A stretch of 64,000 nt of DNA from Pascua guehoae (lineage: Eukaryota > Basidiomycota > Tremellomycetes > Trichosporonales > Trichosporonaceae). Positions 23,459 to 34,837 of this stretch are shown here, piece by piece. Location of the stretch: assembly GCA_001600415.1 (NCBI GenBank), contig BCJX01000002.1, forward strand, positions 3,179,165-3,243,164, read 5' to 3'. Position 1 is the stretch's first letter. Each line of letters opens with the position of its first letter. The position numbers and the translations under genes were made by a program. The notes under the pieces were generated by a model. The model was given only the letters and a program-made list of their open reading frames with translations. It had not been told where the DNA came from and made no database searches.

Positions 23459-24807
23459 CCTGGTCTCGACGAGGTCGTCAAGGGCGCCCGTGGCAAGAAC
23501 CTCTTCTTCTCGACCGACGTTGACAAGGGAATCGCCGAGGCCGAGTACGTCTGCCTGTCTGCCTGCCAACCTTACTAATCCTCTAGCCTCATCTTCGTCT
23601 CGGTCAACACCCCCACCAAGAAGTCTGGTATCGGAGCTGGCTTTGCTGCCGACCTCAAGTGAGTCGCGCGCCCTTGTCCCAGCCCTGTAAACCCCCCCGT
23701 GAACAGCCCACTGACCCCACCCCCAGCTTCCTCCAGCTCGCCACGCGCCGCATTGCCGAGGTCTCTACGTCGTCCAAGATTGTCGTTGAAAAGTCGACTG
23801 TCCCGTGCCGCACTGCCGAGTCGATGCGCACCATTCTCGAGGCCAACTCGAAGCCCGGGTGCCACTTTGACATTCTGTCCAACCCCGAGTTCCTTGCCGA
23901 GGGCACTGCCATTGCCGACCTGTTCAACCCCGACCGTGTCCTCATTGGCTCGCTCCAGACCCAGGCCGGTCTTGACGCGTGCGAGGCCCTCTGCAACGTT
24001 TACGCCAACTGGGTTCCCCGCGAGCGTATCCTTACCGTCGGCCTGTGGTCGTCCGAGCTCTCCAAGCTCGCTGCCAACGCCATGCTTGCCCAGCGCATCT
24101 CGTCCATCAACGCGCTCTCGGCCATTTGCGAGGCCACTGGCGCCAACATTGACGAGGTCGCGTACGCGGTCGGCAAGGACTCGCGTGTCGGCCCCAAGTT
24201 CCTCAAGGCGTCGGTCGGCTTTGGCGGCTCATGCTTCCAAAAGGACATTCTCAACCTCGTCTACCTGTCCGAGTCGCTCCACCTCCCCGAGGTTGCGCGC
24301 TACTGGAAGGCGGTCGTCGAGATGAACGAGCACCAGAAGGACCGCTTCTCGCGCAAGGTTGTCGACACGCTCTTCAACACGATCACGGGCAAGAAGATTG
24401 CCATTCTCGGCTGGGCCTTCAAGAAGGACACTGGCGACACGCGCGAGTCGCCCGCCATCTCGATTGCCAACCACTTCCTCGACGAAAAGGCCCGCATCAA
24501 CATCTACGACCCCCAGGTCGAAGAGTCGCAGATCTGGGACGACATTACCGACTATGGATCCAAGGACGTCGAGCCCATCCGCCCCCACGTCAAGATTTCC
24601 ACATCCGCCCTCGAGGCATGCAAGGACGCAGAGGCCATTGTCGTCTGCACCGAGTGGGACGAGTTCAAGACGCTCGACTGGCAGAAGATTTACGACAACT
24701 GCCCCCGCCCCGCGTTCGTCTTTGACGGCCGCCTCATGCTTGACCGCGCCGCCCTCCAGAAGATTGGCTTCCGCGTCGTCACCATTGGCACCGGCGACCG
24801 CGTCTAA
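23069..24807 (+). CDS. UGD1: UDP-glucose 6-dehydrogenase
   Basis: Four exons: 23069-23102, 23325-23544, 23587-23658 and 23727-24807, giving 468 aa. The enzyme oxidises UDP-glucose to UDP-glucuronate with two NAD+. UDP-glucuronate is the donor for glucuronate and, after decarboxylation, xylose in capsule and wall polysaccharides. The NAD-binding GAGYVGGPT motif is split by the 222-nt first intron. Other signatures are [21 protein letters not shown] and the active-site [10 protein letters not shown], with its Cys near residue 277. [13 protein letters not shown] and CTEWDEF follow. Length matches the family. The first exon is short, and its TGC-TGC-A donor joins exactly into the nucleotide-binding loop, which fixes the start. 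Confidence 0.97.
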
Positions 24808-25935
24808 GGCGTGAATCCAAACACCTCGCACGCAGCAGCACGCGACTCACGCGCGCGCGCGCGCGCACCTCACGGCTCCGGCCGCTAGACTAGCCCATTT
24901 TGTAGAGATAGCATCGTACACTGGCCAGCGGAGGCGTCATTAGCCTCCTTTTTGTGCATGGACACTGGCCCCTTGATAGTAGGGATGGACCTGCATCATA
25001 CACGCATCGGCCGCGGCGCCTCCGAGTTGCCGCGTTGACCTGTAGTTGACGTCTTGACTGTGGACACTGACTTGGACTTGGATGGTGGCTGACAGCAGCT
25101 GATGGTAGCTGACGGTGACTGACTTGGTGCGGCCAGGGCTGGTTGACGTCCGACTCAATGGCGACTGCTAGGTGACCGACTTGCCTGGGACAAGCTCAGC
25201 CAGAAGCAACCGCAAAGAAGCGGCTTCTGGCCCACCCAGCGCCACCAACCCCCTCACCCACCCAGCCACCACCCGGCCACCCTCCACCCAACAACAATGC
25301 TTGCCGCCTGCCCAGGCCATCAACTGGGACATTCCCGCAGCACCCCCGCGCCCCCAGTGCGCGTCGGGTCGGCCCTCCCTGGTATGCATGCACGCCCGCG
25401 ATACAACAGGACAACAGGACCTGGGCGGCATGGGTGGCTCGGATCACGACCACGACCACGACTGCGGGGCCACCGTGGGAACCCCCTCACCACCTGCCCG
25501 AGCCACCAAGTGTGGCGAACCCATCCACTATCGCATCCAACTACACCCCACGTCGTCTCTTGCTCACCATCGACTCCATCTCAACCCCGTACACGCTCAC
25601 AACGTCGAGGATCGGTGTTGGAAATTTTTTCCACCGCGCCGCCGAATGCGGCGGGCTCTACGTCGCCGCATGCGTCGGGCAGATTTTCACCCACCATCCC
25701 ATCACCATTTCGCCGCCCCCTCGCCACCGCCGCTGCGACGGAGGAGCGTGGTCAGCGGCCGCAGTGCAGAGTACGGCGTGGGCCACGACGTCGGTGCAGG
25801 CGAAGGGAGTATGGGGTGAGGCGTGGGTAAACTCCGAGGCGCGGTCCGGGAGTCGCGGGTGTGCGGGCGGCGGGGCTATCAGAGTGTGCACTTACTGTCG
25901 GACACGCGTCTGTGTACCGGGATAAGAGGGGGGGG

Positions 25936-26185
25936 NNNNNNNNNNNNNNNNNNNNNNNNNNNNNNNNNNNNNNNNNNNNNNNNNNNNNNNNNNNNNNNNN
26001 NNNNNNNNNNNNNNNNNNNNNNNNNNNNNNNNNNNNNNNNNNNNNNNNNNNNNNNNNNNNNNNNNNNNNNNNNNNNNNNNNNNNNNNNNNNNNNNNNNNN
26101 NNNNNNNNNNNNNNNNNNNNNNNNNNNNNNNNNNNNNNNNNNNNNNNNNNNNNNNNNNNNNNNNNNNNNNNNNNNNNNNNNNNNN
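25936..26185. other. Assembly gap (250 N)
   Basis: A block of 250 N is preceded by a G homopolymer and followed by GGGG, suggesting that sequencing failed in a G-rich tract. The round length suggests an estimated gap. Confidence 0.95.
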
Positions 26186-26269
26186 GGGGTGGAACGAGGA
26201 GTGGCGAGGAGTGGCGAGGAGGCGAGGGGGTGTTGTCAGAGGGCACCTTTGATGCGTCGTCGTGGGCGT

Positions 26270-26434
26270 CGTTGCTTGCAGGCGACATGGACATGCCGGT
26301 CATCATCGTTGCAGGCCATGACATGGCCCTCACCGTCGCAGGCGGCGTGGACGCTCTCTTGTTCATCGTTGCAGGCAATGCACAAGCCCTTCATTGTCGC
26401 AGGCGACATGGACGCTCTCTTGTTCATCGTTGGG
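26270..26434. repeat. Degenerate tandem array with GCAGGCGACATGGAC units
   Basis: Several imperfect units recur, each with a TCGTTGCAGGC or TCGCAGGCGAC core followed by a GGACGCTCTCTTGTTCATC block in two copies. It looks like a decaying minisatellite. Confidence 0.75.
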
Positions 26435-26460
26435 CACTGGGGTCGCGGTGCTGCTGTTGG

Positions 26461-26501
26461 ACACGACGACGACGACGACGACGACCACCACCACCACCAC
26501 A
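26461..26501. repeat. ACG/ACC triplet microsatellite
   Basis: About seven ACG triplets run directly into about six ACC triplets. Confidence 0.9.
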
Positions 26502-26639
26502 GCCCGACCAGTGCACAAGCGACAAGTTGAAAAGAGTAATGGCATTATGGTTGATTATAAGCACCGCCGTGGACGTGTACTATAAGGTTGTCTTGTATCT
26601 AGTCTATAAAGCAGCCATCTACTCGAGGTCGTGTCGCAG

Positions 26640-27167
26640 TTAGCAGCACAGGAAGCCCGTCTGGCCGTTCTGGCGCTTGATCTGCTTGCGCCACGCCTTG
26701 GTCGCGGCCTTGACGGCCTTGCGGTGCGCGAGCTCGTCCTTGGTGAAGGGGATGAAGTCGATCTTCTTGCGGCGCAGCTCGGCGACGCGCTGCTCCTCGC
26801 CTGGAATGTTAGTCAACTAAACACTGCAAAGTAAACTCGACTGGAACTTACGCTGGCGGAGAGTGTAGACGTCGGACGCAAACTCGCGAATCTCGCGCAA
26901 GTAGCCCGACGGCACCTCGTTGATGGGGATGCGGTGGTAGCTCTTGGTGAACTCGTCGTAGACGTCGGCGTGGCGCATGAGGTCGCGCACAGTCAGGCGG
27001 TGGTGCTTGAAGACCGTGTAGCCCTGCTGGTTGTGGAGGAAAAAGGCGGGCACGGTGAGCTGGTCGTAGTACGAGGCGGCCATGATGCGGGCCTCGCGGC
27101 GCGCCATCTCCTTGCCGCGGCAGTAGTCGCAGGCGGGGGCGGCGTACGAGGTGCGGCAGGCCGACAT
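26640..27167 (-). CDS. Unrecognised 158-aa protein with CxxC motif
   Basis: Two exons, 26852-27167 and 26640-26800, separated by a 51-nt intron with a perfect GTAAGT donor and CTAAC branch. I do not recognise the family. The protein starts MSACRTSYAAPACDYCRGKEMARREARIM, so one CxxC lies near the N-terminus. A middle section reads KHHRLTVRDLMRHADVYDEF. The C-terminus is basic and helical (EQRVAELRRKKIDF, then KAWRKQIKRQNGQTG) and ends in Cys-Cys. No signal peptide or membrane segment is visible. The codon pattern and clean splice support a real, probably conserved gene. The frame stays open upstream to 27704 through a tandem repeat, so a longer N-terminus cannot be excluded. Confidence 0.75.
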
Positions 27168-29049
27168 TGTCGTGGTAGTCGTGGTGGTGTGAGGTAGAGT
27201 GAGGTAGGGGTGGGCGAGCGTGAAGCTGGTGCTGGTGCTGGGTTGTGGGAGGTGGTGGTGGTTTGGTCGCGAGAGATGAGAATGGAATGAACGGCACAGA
27301 TGCATGCTGGGGGGGTTTATGTATCGCTGCTCACTCGCGGGGGACGCTGAGGACGCTGGAGACACTGACGAGTTCATGCTGCAGAATCGACGCATCCGAC
27401 GATGAGGTCGACGCAAATGGTAGCGACGACGGATGCGGGGGTGAAAAAGGTGGAGGTCGCTGGCCCACGCTGCATCCATTCTTCGTGCCCGCCGCGGTCT
27501 GCTTTGGTCACTCGCTGGGGACGCTGGGGACGCTGGAGACGCTGACGAGTTCATGCTGCAGAATCGACGCATCCGACGATGAAGACGACCCAAATGGTCG
27601 CGACGACGGATGCGGGGGTGAAAGAGGTGGAGGTCGGTGGCCCACGCTCCGCCCATTTCGTCCCAGCTGTGGGATGCTTTGGTTAGTAGGACGTCAGAGG
27701 GCATGTGGGGGTGTGTTCTGCAGCGCTGGAGAGTGCGTTCGTTGCATGACAGCGCTGGGATGGTGAGGCTGAGATATCAGAGACAAGATGGAAGATGGGA
27801 TGGAGACTGCCACTTTTGCGCGGAGTAGCACTTCTGCCACTGTAGCCTGCCAGAACCTGTACCCCCTCCAACTGGTCAATGCAGGCGCGGGGAGGGGGGG
27901 GGGGGGGGGTACCAGTACCACTATGCCAGTACCATCAGCGACGCTGGGCCATCATCTGCGTGGGACCAGGGGTATGCAACGACGATGACCGTGGAAAGAT
28001 GACAACGAAGAGGGTGGGGACGGATGCGGCCCACTCGGTGGCCAAAGTGAAAAATTCTCTTTGGGACGCATGCGGTAGCGACGAGAAAAAAATTGAATGT
28101 CTGTCCAAACGTGTGGAATGTGAGCTGCGACGTGCACGCCGCCGTGCGTGAATGGGAGGGATGGGCAGATGGTGAGCAAGAGGTCCACGACGGTGAGGTC
28201 CATGGCCGTGAGTAAGAGTAGGTGAGGTACAGCTGGGTAGACACCGTATTTGCTGGTGGCGAGATTTGGTGATCGCCAGCGCCCCAACACCTCAATTATG
28301 CGCCTTTGCCGTGCTGGATTCATGGGATCTGTGGGTGATCCGTCGTGAGCCTGCTGTGTTTGCTGGCGATGAGGGCAGTCGTTGACGCGGCAGCATGCTA
28401 GGTGCCTTCAGTGTCTGTCAACCGATACACTTGAGATCAAGACCCCGGAGTGATCTAGGACAATCTGTTCACGGCGGCGACGCGTCGAGGCGTAACGATG
28501 GCCGAGCCGAGTTGGGCGTGGCGTTCATGCTTGGCGGAATGGGTGCCAGAGATAGCACACAGCGGCGCACACGCCCGGAGCGGCAGTGCCACACTCGGCG
28601 ATCGGCGTCGGATCCTCGGCGCCGGATCCTTATCGGCGCACCGAGTACCCTTTTGGCTGCATGGCTGTCGGTGAGGGCCACGTGGCATTTTGAGAGACCT
28701 CCACCTTTCGCCACCTAAGCTTGGCCTTTGGTCGTTGGATCGTTGGCATCGGTCGCATCCACCAGCATCCATCCATCCATCCTTCCATAAGGAACACGCC
28801 ACATCACCACCATTGCATGCAACACGACACGACCGTTTCCACCCACATCATCTCGACTCACTTCAAACCCCCACAACACTGCCGCGTCCTTTACACCCCG
28901 ACTCTTTGCCCATTCACCACTCGACGCTCCCCACATTGCCGTCTGCCATTGTCCTCGTTTCGCAGCCGCTTGTCCACCCCCCGCGGGCCTTTCCACTTCC
29001 ATTCCCCACTTGCATTTCCATCACCTCCATCTGCCGCGATCAACACTTT
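27168..29049. other. Intergenic region between the 158-aa gene and EAF7
   Basis: It contains the 177-bp tandem duplication (27331-27655) and a G homopolymer near 27893-27908. It also holds a pyrimidine-rich stretch before EAF7. No gene is supported. Confidence 0.5.
27331..27655. repeat. Two-copy tandem duplication, 177-bp period
   Basis: Units start at about 27331 and 27508 and share a segment of about 145 bp with roughly 90% identity by eye. The shared core includes GAGTTCATGCTGCAGAATC. The period is a multiple of three, and an open frame on the minus strand crosses both units. Confidence 0.9.
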
Positions 29050-30610
29050 ATGACGGCCTCGTCGCCCCGCTCGCCGCGGCAGGAGGCGACGCCGTTTGTG
29101 TCCGAGCTCGAGCTGTGAGTTGCCTTGCTTGTTGCCCCTCGGCGTGCACAGCGCAGGGCGCAGTGCTGACATTGCAGCGAGTCGGCGATTCTCAAGGGCG
29201 TCGCGAGCCATCGGCCAGGTGCGTGCGGATACCGCTGGCGTCGCAGTCGGGGGTTTGCGTCTTGAGCTTGCATGCACTGCTTGCGGGGTTGGACATGCTG
29301 CGTGCGGTAGCCATGGAGGGCATGCGGGCGGCGCCACTGGGGCTGCACGCACTGCGCCGCCGCCCGCGTGCGCAACATGCAGCCGCTACCCGCTGAGCAC
29401 ACTGGCCCCACACAGTGCCATGTGGCGTACACAATGCAGCATGTGGTGTCTGCGCGCGTTGCAACCTTGCACCAGGCGTCCAGTACAAGCATCGCACCAG
29501 CAGCGCGCACGCCTGCTAACGTTCCAGTTGGACGACACAAGCACGTCCTCATGATCGCACTCCAGGCCGACGTGCACGAGCAGACGGGTATCTGGGTCAC
29601 GGTCGACAAGCTCTGGGACCACCTCGTGGCGCTGTACGACCTCGAGGCACTCGATGGCATGGTGAGTACCGGGCAGAGCGGCAACGGCCGCAGGGGCTTG
29701 TGCATCCCTGTGACGCGCGGTCGGCGCCGTGTCTAGCCTGCCGAGGTTGTCAGGCCGCCGAGCTGCTGCCGGGCATCATAGTCGCTAGGAGCCTTCATTG
29801 TAGCGCTGGTGGACGTCGAGTTGCACCCCTGTGGCCATACACAACGCCCATAACTGCGCACACACACCCGCTGACAGCAGTCATCATCCACACCTTCACT
29901 CCCCCCCTCACCCGACCCACTCTCGCCCATTGCCCACCCACGCCGCCGCCGCCCGCGCTCGGGTTCGATCTCGTCCCTGTCCTCTCCTTCCCCGCCACCA
30001 AGCCGCAGTGCAGCCGTCATCGACTCTGCACACTTTGCGCGCAACTTCGAGATCCCCCTCGGCCGGAGCTTGTCCGTCGACGGGGCCGGTCCCTCTGGGA
30101 GCGCAAGCGGAAGTGGAAGCGGACACGGTCACGGCAACGGCAACGGCAACGGGAACGGCGCCAACGGAGGCGGACCCAGCTGGCCACCACCCGACGACAG
30201 CGACGACGAGTGGAACTGGAGCACACTGGTGTATGCGCGCGCGGCAGGCAAGGCCGAGGACGCCGCGTGGGATGCGGGTGTCAAGGCGCAGCTGGCGCAG
30301 GAGGACGCCGATGCCGCCAAGAGTGGACCGGGGGCAGGAGAGAGGGGAGCACCACCACGGGGAAAGGGCCGCCGATCCACAACAGTGAGGCGAACGAGCG
30401 GCGGTGCGCGTGGACCACCGAGCTCGAGCGTGGATCGCGACACGTCGCCGTTGTCGACGGCGAGCGAGCGGCGCGGAGCACGCAAGCGCGGAAAGCGCAC
30501 GCGCGAGAGTGTGGATGGGAGCGAGGACGAGGTGAGTCGGGTGTGGGAAGTATCTGGCCGACGTGACTGACGAGCAGAAACCCGCTCCACGACGCGCACG
30601 ACGCCGATAG
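29050..30610 (+). CDS. EAF7: NuA4 subunit Eaf7 / MRGBP (CT20 family)
   Basis: Five exons: 29050-29114, 29178-29218, 29528-29661, 29881-30531 and 30578-30610, giving 307 aa. Eaf7 pairs with Eaf5 and Eaf3 in the NuA4 histone acetyltransferase complex. The N-terminal CT20 signature is clear across three exons: ESAILKGVASHRPVGRHKH, then VDKLWDHLVALYDLEAL. A Ser/Pro/Arg linker and FARNFEIPLG follow, then an acidic DDSDDEWNW stretch and a basic Ser-rich tail ending RRARRR. Exon 4 encodes Gly-Ser and Gly-Asn repeats. The 309-nt second and 219-nt third introns are long for this window. The exon 4 start was chosen by the CTGACAGCAG acceptor and phase. Confidence 0.88.
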
Positions 30611-31031
30611 ACGAGCATAGTGGGGGAGGACGACCGTCAACAGGACTCTGGCATAGCAGTAGCATGTGATGTGGGCATAGATGCAATTCGTAGTATGGCG
30701 CACAGCGCCAATAGAGACGAGCACGACAATGCAATGTAGTGCAGTCATGCACAGTACGACTGTACAGTACGATGGAGCCATAGCATGGGTACTAGATGTA
30801 CATTGTGCATGTCACTGTGCACTACGCGCGCGCGCGCGCGATCACGCCAACTAGAAATGTTCACTGCTCGTTACTTGGTGCCATTGCAGACTCCGCCGCA
30901 CTGGGCTCTGCATTCACCTCGTTTCGACATCGTACACTTTGCCCACAACGCATACACGTCATCGCGAGCCCTGGACAAGTCGTCCGGGCCGCCCTGGACC
31001 GCCTCACGCGCATTCACCCTACAACTCCCGA
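30611..31031. other. Convergent intergenic region EAF7/UCH
   Basis: It holds the 3' ends of two convergent genes and a CG dinucleotide run near 30828-30840. No gene is supported. Confidence 0.5.
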
Positions 31032-32369
31032 CTAAGGTTCGCCAACCAGCGCCAGCATCGAAAAGTGGTGCTCCCTATCCGCGCCATGCGGGAGGTAGTG
31101 CTCGCGCACGATGCGCGCCACGTCCTGGCCGTCAGCAAGAGTATGCGTATGAGTACGAGCTCGGGTACGAGTATGAGCACGAGTACGAGTACGAGCACGA
31201 GCACAGAATGAGCAGCCCCAGGCCCCCAGGAACCAGCCCAAACTTACGGAGCCAAAACTCCAAAACTCACGCCCAAGAGGTCACTGCACCCGCCCCAATC
31301 GAGCGGGCCCGCGCGCGGCGGCGCCCCATCGAGCTCGACCACGCGCCCCGCGTGCTGCACAAACGAGATAAAGTGGTCGCACGTCACGGCGTCGTCGTCG
31401 CGCAGGCGTGTCTGGCCCGCCTGGACGACGGCGTCGTGCGCGTCCTTTATCGTCGGCGAGGTGGCCAAGAGGCGGACGCGCTCGGGCGCGTCGACCGCTG
31501 TTTGTTAGTTGGGTGCCGGGCTTCACACGGCTCTGCCAAAGTGCGAGGTGCGAGATGAGGTGGACGGTGAACGATGGACGGGTGGTGGACGATGGACGAC
31601 GGCTAGACTCACACCTACACGCGTCCAAGAACGAGGCGAGGCCGGGCGCCTGGCGCGTCTCGGCGAGGGCGTGGACGACGGCATATGTCCCGCAGCTGTG
31701 TCCTGCGCGTCAGTACTGAGCCCGCTGGACCGCTGGCCGCTGGACCGCTGGACCGCTGGACCGCTGGACCGCTGGACCGCTGGACCTGCTGGAACCACTT
31801 GGGCACCATGACCCAACACCCCCAACTCCCAACCACCACACCAAAAAGCCGCACTCGGCATCGCCTGCCCCCCGCTGTCGCTACGCACCAACATCAACCT
31901 GCGGGATCCAGAGCACGTCCTCGCCCACGCCCACGGGCAGGATGGGCTGCGCCTCGGCACGGGCCGCGAGCATTGCGTCCGTGTCGGGAAACAGGAGGAC
32001 GATGGCGTGGACTGGCCGGGGGACGAGGGCGAGGAGCTCGGCGTCGAGGCCGAGCACGTCGACGAACGAGAGCGAGGCGGGGAGGTCCCATTGCTGCCTG
32101 TTAGCGTGAGCGCGGGTGTGCTGTGCTGCAGTGTTGTCTGGCGCAAGTTGGCTAGCATTGAGGCATCGACGAGCAAACGGGATGCGATGGCAACGAGCAG
32201 CGTGCAACCTGCTGCCACTCTCTATCCATGAACCATGAACCATGAACCATGAACCATGAACCATGAACCATGAACCTTGGACCGTGGACCACACGACACG
32301 CACCCGTGCGAGCGCAGTGAGGACCTCGGGGCTGCTCTCGAGCGGATACCAGTCTGTGAGCGATGTCAT
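31032..32369 (-). CDS. YUH1: Ubiquitin C-terminal hydrolase (UCH, peptidase C12)
   Basis: Five exons: 32304-32369, 31889-32093, 31619-31702, 31271-31497 and 31032-31124, giving 224 aa, the usual UCHL3/Yuh1 size. The enzyme is a cysteine protease that cleaves small adducts from the C-terminus of ubiquitin or Nedd8. The family start TDWYPLESSPEVL is followed by SFVDVLGLDAELLALVPRP. The catalytic Cys is in GHSCGTYAVVHALAE (about residue 94). The catalytic His is in DHFISFVQ (about 160) and the Asp in ELDG (about 175). The oxyanion Gln lies seven residues before the Cys rather than the usual six, so that splice may be off by a codon. Three of the four introns carry tandem repeats. Confidence 0.93.
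31150..31206. repeat. GAGTAC/GAGCAC hexamer array in UCH intron 4
   Basis: About nine imperfect hexamers lie within the 146-nt intron 31125-31270. Confidence 0.85.
31722..31786. repeat. CCGCTGGA octamer array in UCH intron 2
   Basis: About seven to eight tandem CCGCTGGA copies lie within the 186-nt intron 31703-31888. Confidence 0.92.
32226..32276. repeat. CCATGAA heptamer array in UCH intron 1
   Basis: Seven near-perfect CCATGAA copies lie within the 210-nt intron 32094-32303. Confidence 0.93.
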
Positions 32370-32819
32370 GGAGGCAGAAGTGGTTACCAACCCACTACCG
32401 CGCGGGGTGGTGATGATCAAGCGCTGGCGTAAACGTCACTCCACTCGGCATGGTCCGATTTCCCTCCACCTTCCTCCACCTCGACCCTCCACTCTGTGTT
32501 CGGTTATGGGCGGGTGAGTGGCGCGGAACGAGGTCTGCGAGTCGATCAATCCGTCACCCAGGCACGGAACAGGACAAAAGTTGGGGGGTGGGCGAGTCGC
32601 GTCGGGAGATGGAAAATAGACATGGACATTGCGCACGCCATCCAGCCACGGTCGGAATGCTTGCGATTCGGAACTGGAGATTACATTACATTGATATACT
32701 CACAGCTCTTGTTGTGGCAGAGAGTAGCATCTTGACATTATCTAGTTCTTACCCCCACGGTGCTCATCGCGCCGGCTGACAGGCAAACGACAGCTGAAAC
32801 GACCGCCCACCCGCCCAGC
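32370..32819. promoter_or_regulatory. Divergent promoter region UCH/MFS
   Basis: 450 bp separates the starts of the UCH gene (minus) and the MFS gene (plus). The shared promoter is inferred from orientation. I see no distinct element. Confidence 0.4.
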
Positions 32820-34837
32820 ATGTCGACAATCAGGACACTCGCAGCGGACATGAGCGTGGACATGGACATGGCCACGTCGCAGTCCAAACACCACACACTC
32901 CCACGAGACGCCGAGGGGGGCGCGGCGGTGGCCGAGATCGAGGACGAGTTCAAGCTGCCCCCCATGGCGTCCCTGGTCATCGTCCTCGTCTCCAACGTGC
33001 TCATGCAGGTGCGCCCACCCTACAAATCCCTCCCACCCACCCTGCCCGGCGTCCACTCACCCTTTCCAGATTACGTTTTTTATCATCGTCTCGTCGTCCA
33101 ACGAGTACGCACAGCACCTGGGCGGGACGTCGACATTCGCCGGCCTCGTCGTCGGCATCCCCACCGCCGTGTCCGCCCTCACCCTCATCCCCATGATGCG
33201 CATGGACCAGGGTGCGTACAGCCCCCGCCCCAATACAAGCCACAGCAACTAGTAACCAATAACTAACCCCTCCCGTAGGCGTGTACGAGCGGCCGCTCAA
33301 CTTTGCGTGCGGGTGCTTTGTCCTCGGCAACATGCTGTACGCACTCGCCTACCGCGCCAACTGGCTCTACCTCATCCTCATTGGCCGCATGGTGTGCGGC
33401 GGCGGCTTTACGTTTTGGATGTACGCCAAGCGGTACTGCTCGGATCCGCGCATTGTCGGCCTGCGCCGCAGGACGACGCTGGCCGGGTGGCAGGTGTTGG
33501 GGCAGGGTGTGGGGTTTAGCCTTGGGCCGTTTGCCGGTGGTCTCTTGTGAGTGGAAGTTGCCTTGTTGTTGTGATTGTGTTGTGCTCGGCGACATGTTAC
33601 GACCCGACGTGATTCGGGTTTCTTGCCCAGTCGGCTTGTTGTTGTGATTGTCCTGTGCTCGGAGACATGTTGCCTGTGACTCGACATCGTTCATGTTTCT
33701 CGCCCACTTGTCGTGTTGCGCCTTTGCTTCTCCACTTGACAGGCAGGGTCCAGTTTACCCTCCAAGTGTCCAGAGTTGCCAAGGCCATTACTGCACCCAG
33801 AATTTTGTCACCTCGTGCTCAACCCGCTCGTTATCCTTCTCAGAAATGGCCGCAGCCACTCCTTCCTGCCGGCTTACACATGGCTGACACCCAGGTCAAA
33901 GATCAATTTCAACAACAAGGTGTTCAACGGCTTTACCAGCCCAGGGTGGCTCATGGCAGCCATGTGGGCCGTGTTCTGGGTCACTGTCCGGCTCTACTTT
34001 GAGGACGCGCCTCGCACACCGTACCGCGCACTCGCCGCCCCCGTTGAGCTCCAACCTGTCTCGCCTTTGGAAACTGTGCAAGCTGAGGGGAGCACCGATG
34101 ACAACAAGAATGTTACGGCCACGGCCACACCGTCCGAGCCAACCGCCTCGGCCGTCGCCTCAGCCGCAGCCTCTACGCAGTCCACCCCCGAGGCACCCAT
34201 GATTGCCCCCGTGCAGACCCAGCCCCGACTTCGCATGACACCCGCCCAGACGGGCGTCGGTGCCACCATGTGCTGGTTTGCCATGACGTGCTTCTTCATC
34301 CTCGGCGCATGGGAGTCGAACATCCCAGTCTTCACCGCATCCGACGCCCCCGCCAACCCCTTCCACTTTTCCCCCTTTGCAGCGGGCAACATGATCGCGC
34401 TCGGCGGCGCGTGCGCCATGCCCTTCCTCCTCGCCAACCTGTACTTTGCGCGCCGCATCCAGGACCGCCACACGCTCGCGGCAGGCACGGCGATTGGCCT
34501 CGCCGGCCTGCTTATCGCGATTGCCATTCTCGCCGCGCAAAAGGTAAACTATGGCTCGTTTTTCGTCGCGTGGTTCCTCGTCGCGCTCGGATTCAACATC
34601 GCCACCACCGTCACGCTCTCCCTCCTCTCCAAGCAGCTGCCCGGCGAGTGGAACGGGCGCATCAGCCTCATCATCCAGTGGAGCAATTATACCGGACGCG
34701 TGTCGGGCGCCGTGTGGGGCGGCTCGGGCGTAAAGGTCGGCATGCTCCCGTATGTCGGGTTTCAGGTCGCGCTCGTCGGTGTCGGCGGCGTCATGTTTAT
34801 GACCCTCTGGCACAGCTTGAAGGCAAAGACGGGCTAG
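32820..34837 (+). CDS. Major facilitator superfamily transporter
   Basis: Four exons: 32820-33008, 33070-33211, 33279-33546 and 33895-34837, giving 513 aa. A soluble N-terminus of about 45 residues is followed by hydrophobic segments (MASLVIVLVSNVLMQITFFI, GLVVGIPTAVSALTLIP). An MFS-like loop after the second segment and LILIGRMVCGGGFTFWMYAKRY with RTTLAGWQVLGQGVGF come next. A hydrophilic Ser/Thr/Pro/Ala-rich central loop (about residues 250-320) separates two six-helix halves, and the second half ends VALVGVGGVMFMTLW. The pattern recalls MFSD8/CLN7-type carriers, but the substrate cannot be read from the sequence. Intron 3 (348 nt) holds a 73-bp tandem duplication. Confidence 0.88.
33563..33709. 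repeat. 73-bp tandem duplication in MFS intron 3
   Basis: Two diverged units start with TTGTTGTTGTGATTGT at about 33563 and 33636 and share CTCGG-GACATGTT. Both lie wholly within the 33547-33894 intron. Confidence 0.85.

Larger units (their letters stand above)
24808..26639. other. Intergenic region with an assembly gap
   Basis: No gene is supported. It holds a CG dinucleotide run near 24855-24868, a 250-N gap, a degenerate repeat array (26270-26434) and a triplet microsatellite (26461-26501). Open frames around 25.2-25.9 kb are low-complexity and show no motif. Confidence 0.5.

Noticed and set aside
25172..25925. Overlapping open frames before the 250-N gap
   Set aside because: The translations are Pro/His/Arg-rich, no motif is recognised, no intron chain is found and the gap truncates any test.
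31703..31888. Possible loss of the catalytic Cys in the UCH gene
   Set aside because: One frame reads TAAGH at the active site, but correct splicing gives GHSCGTYAVV with the Cys intact.
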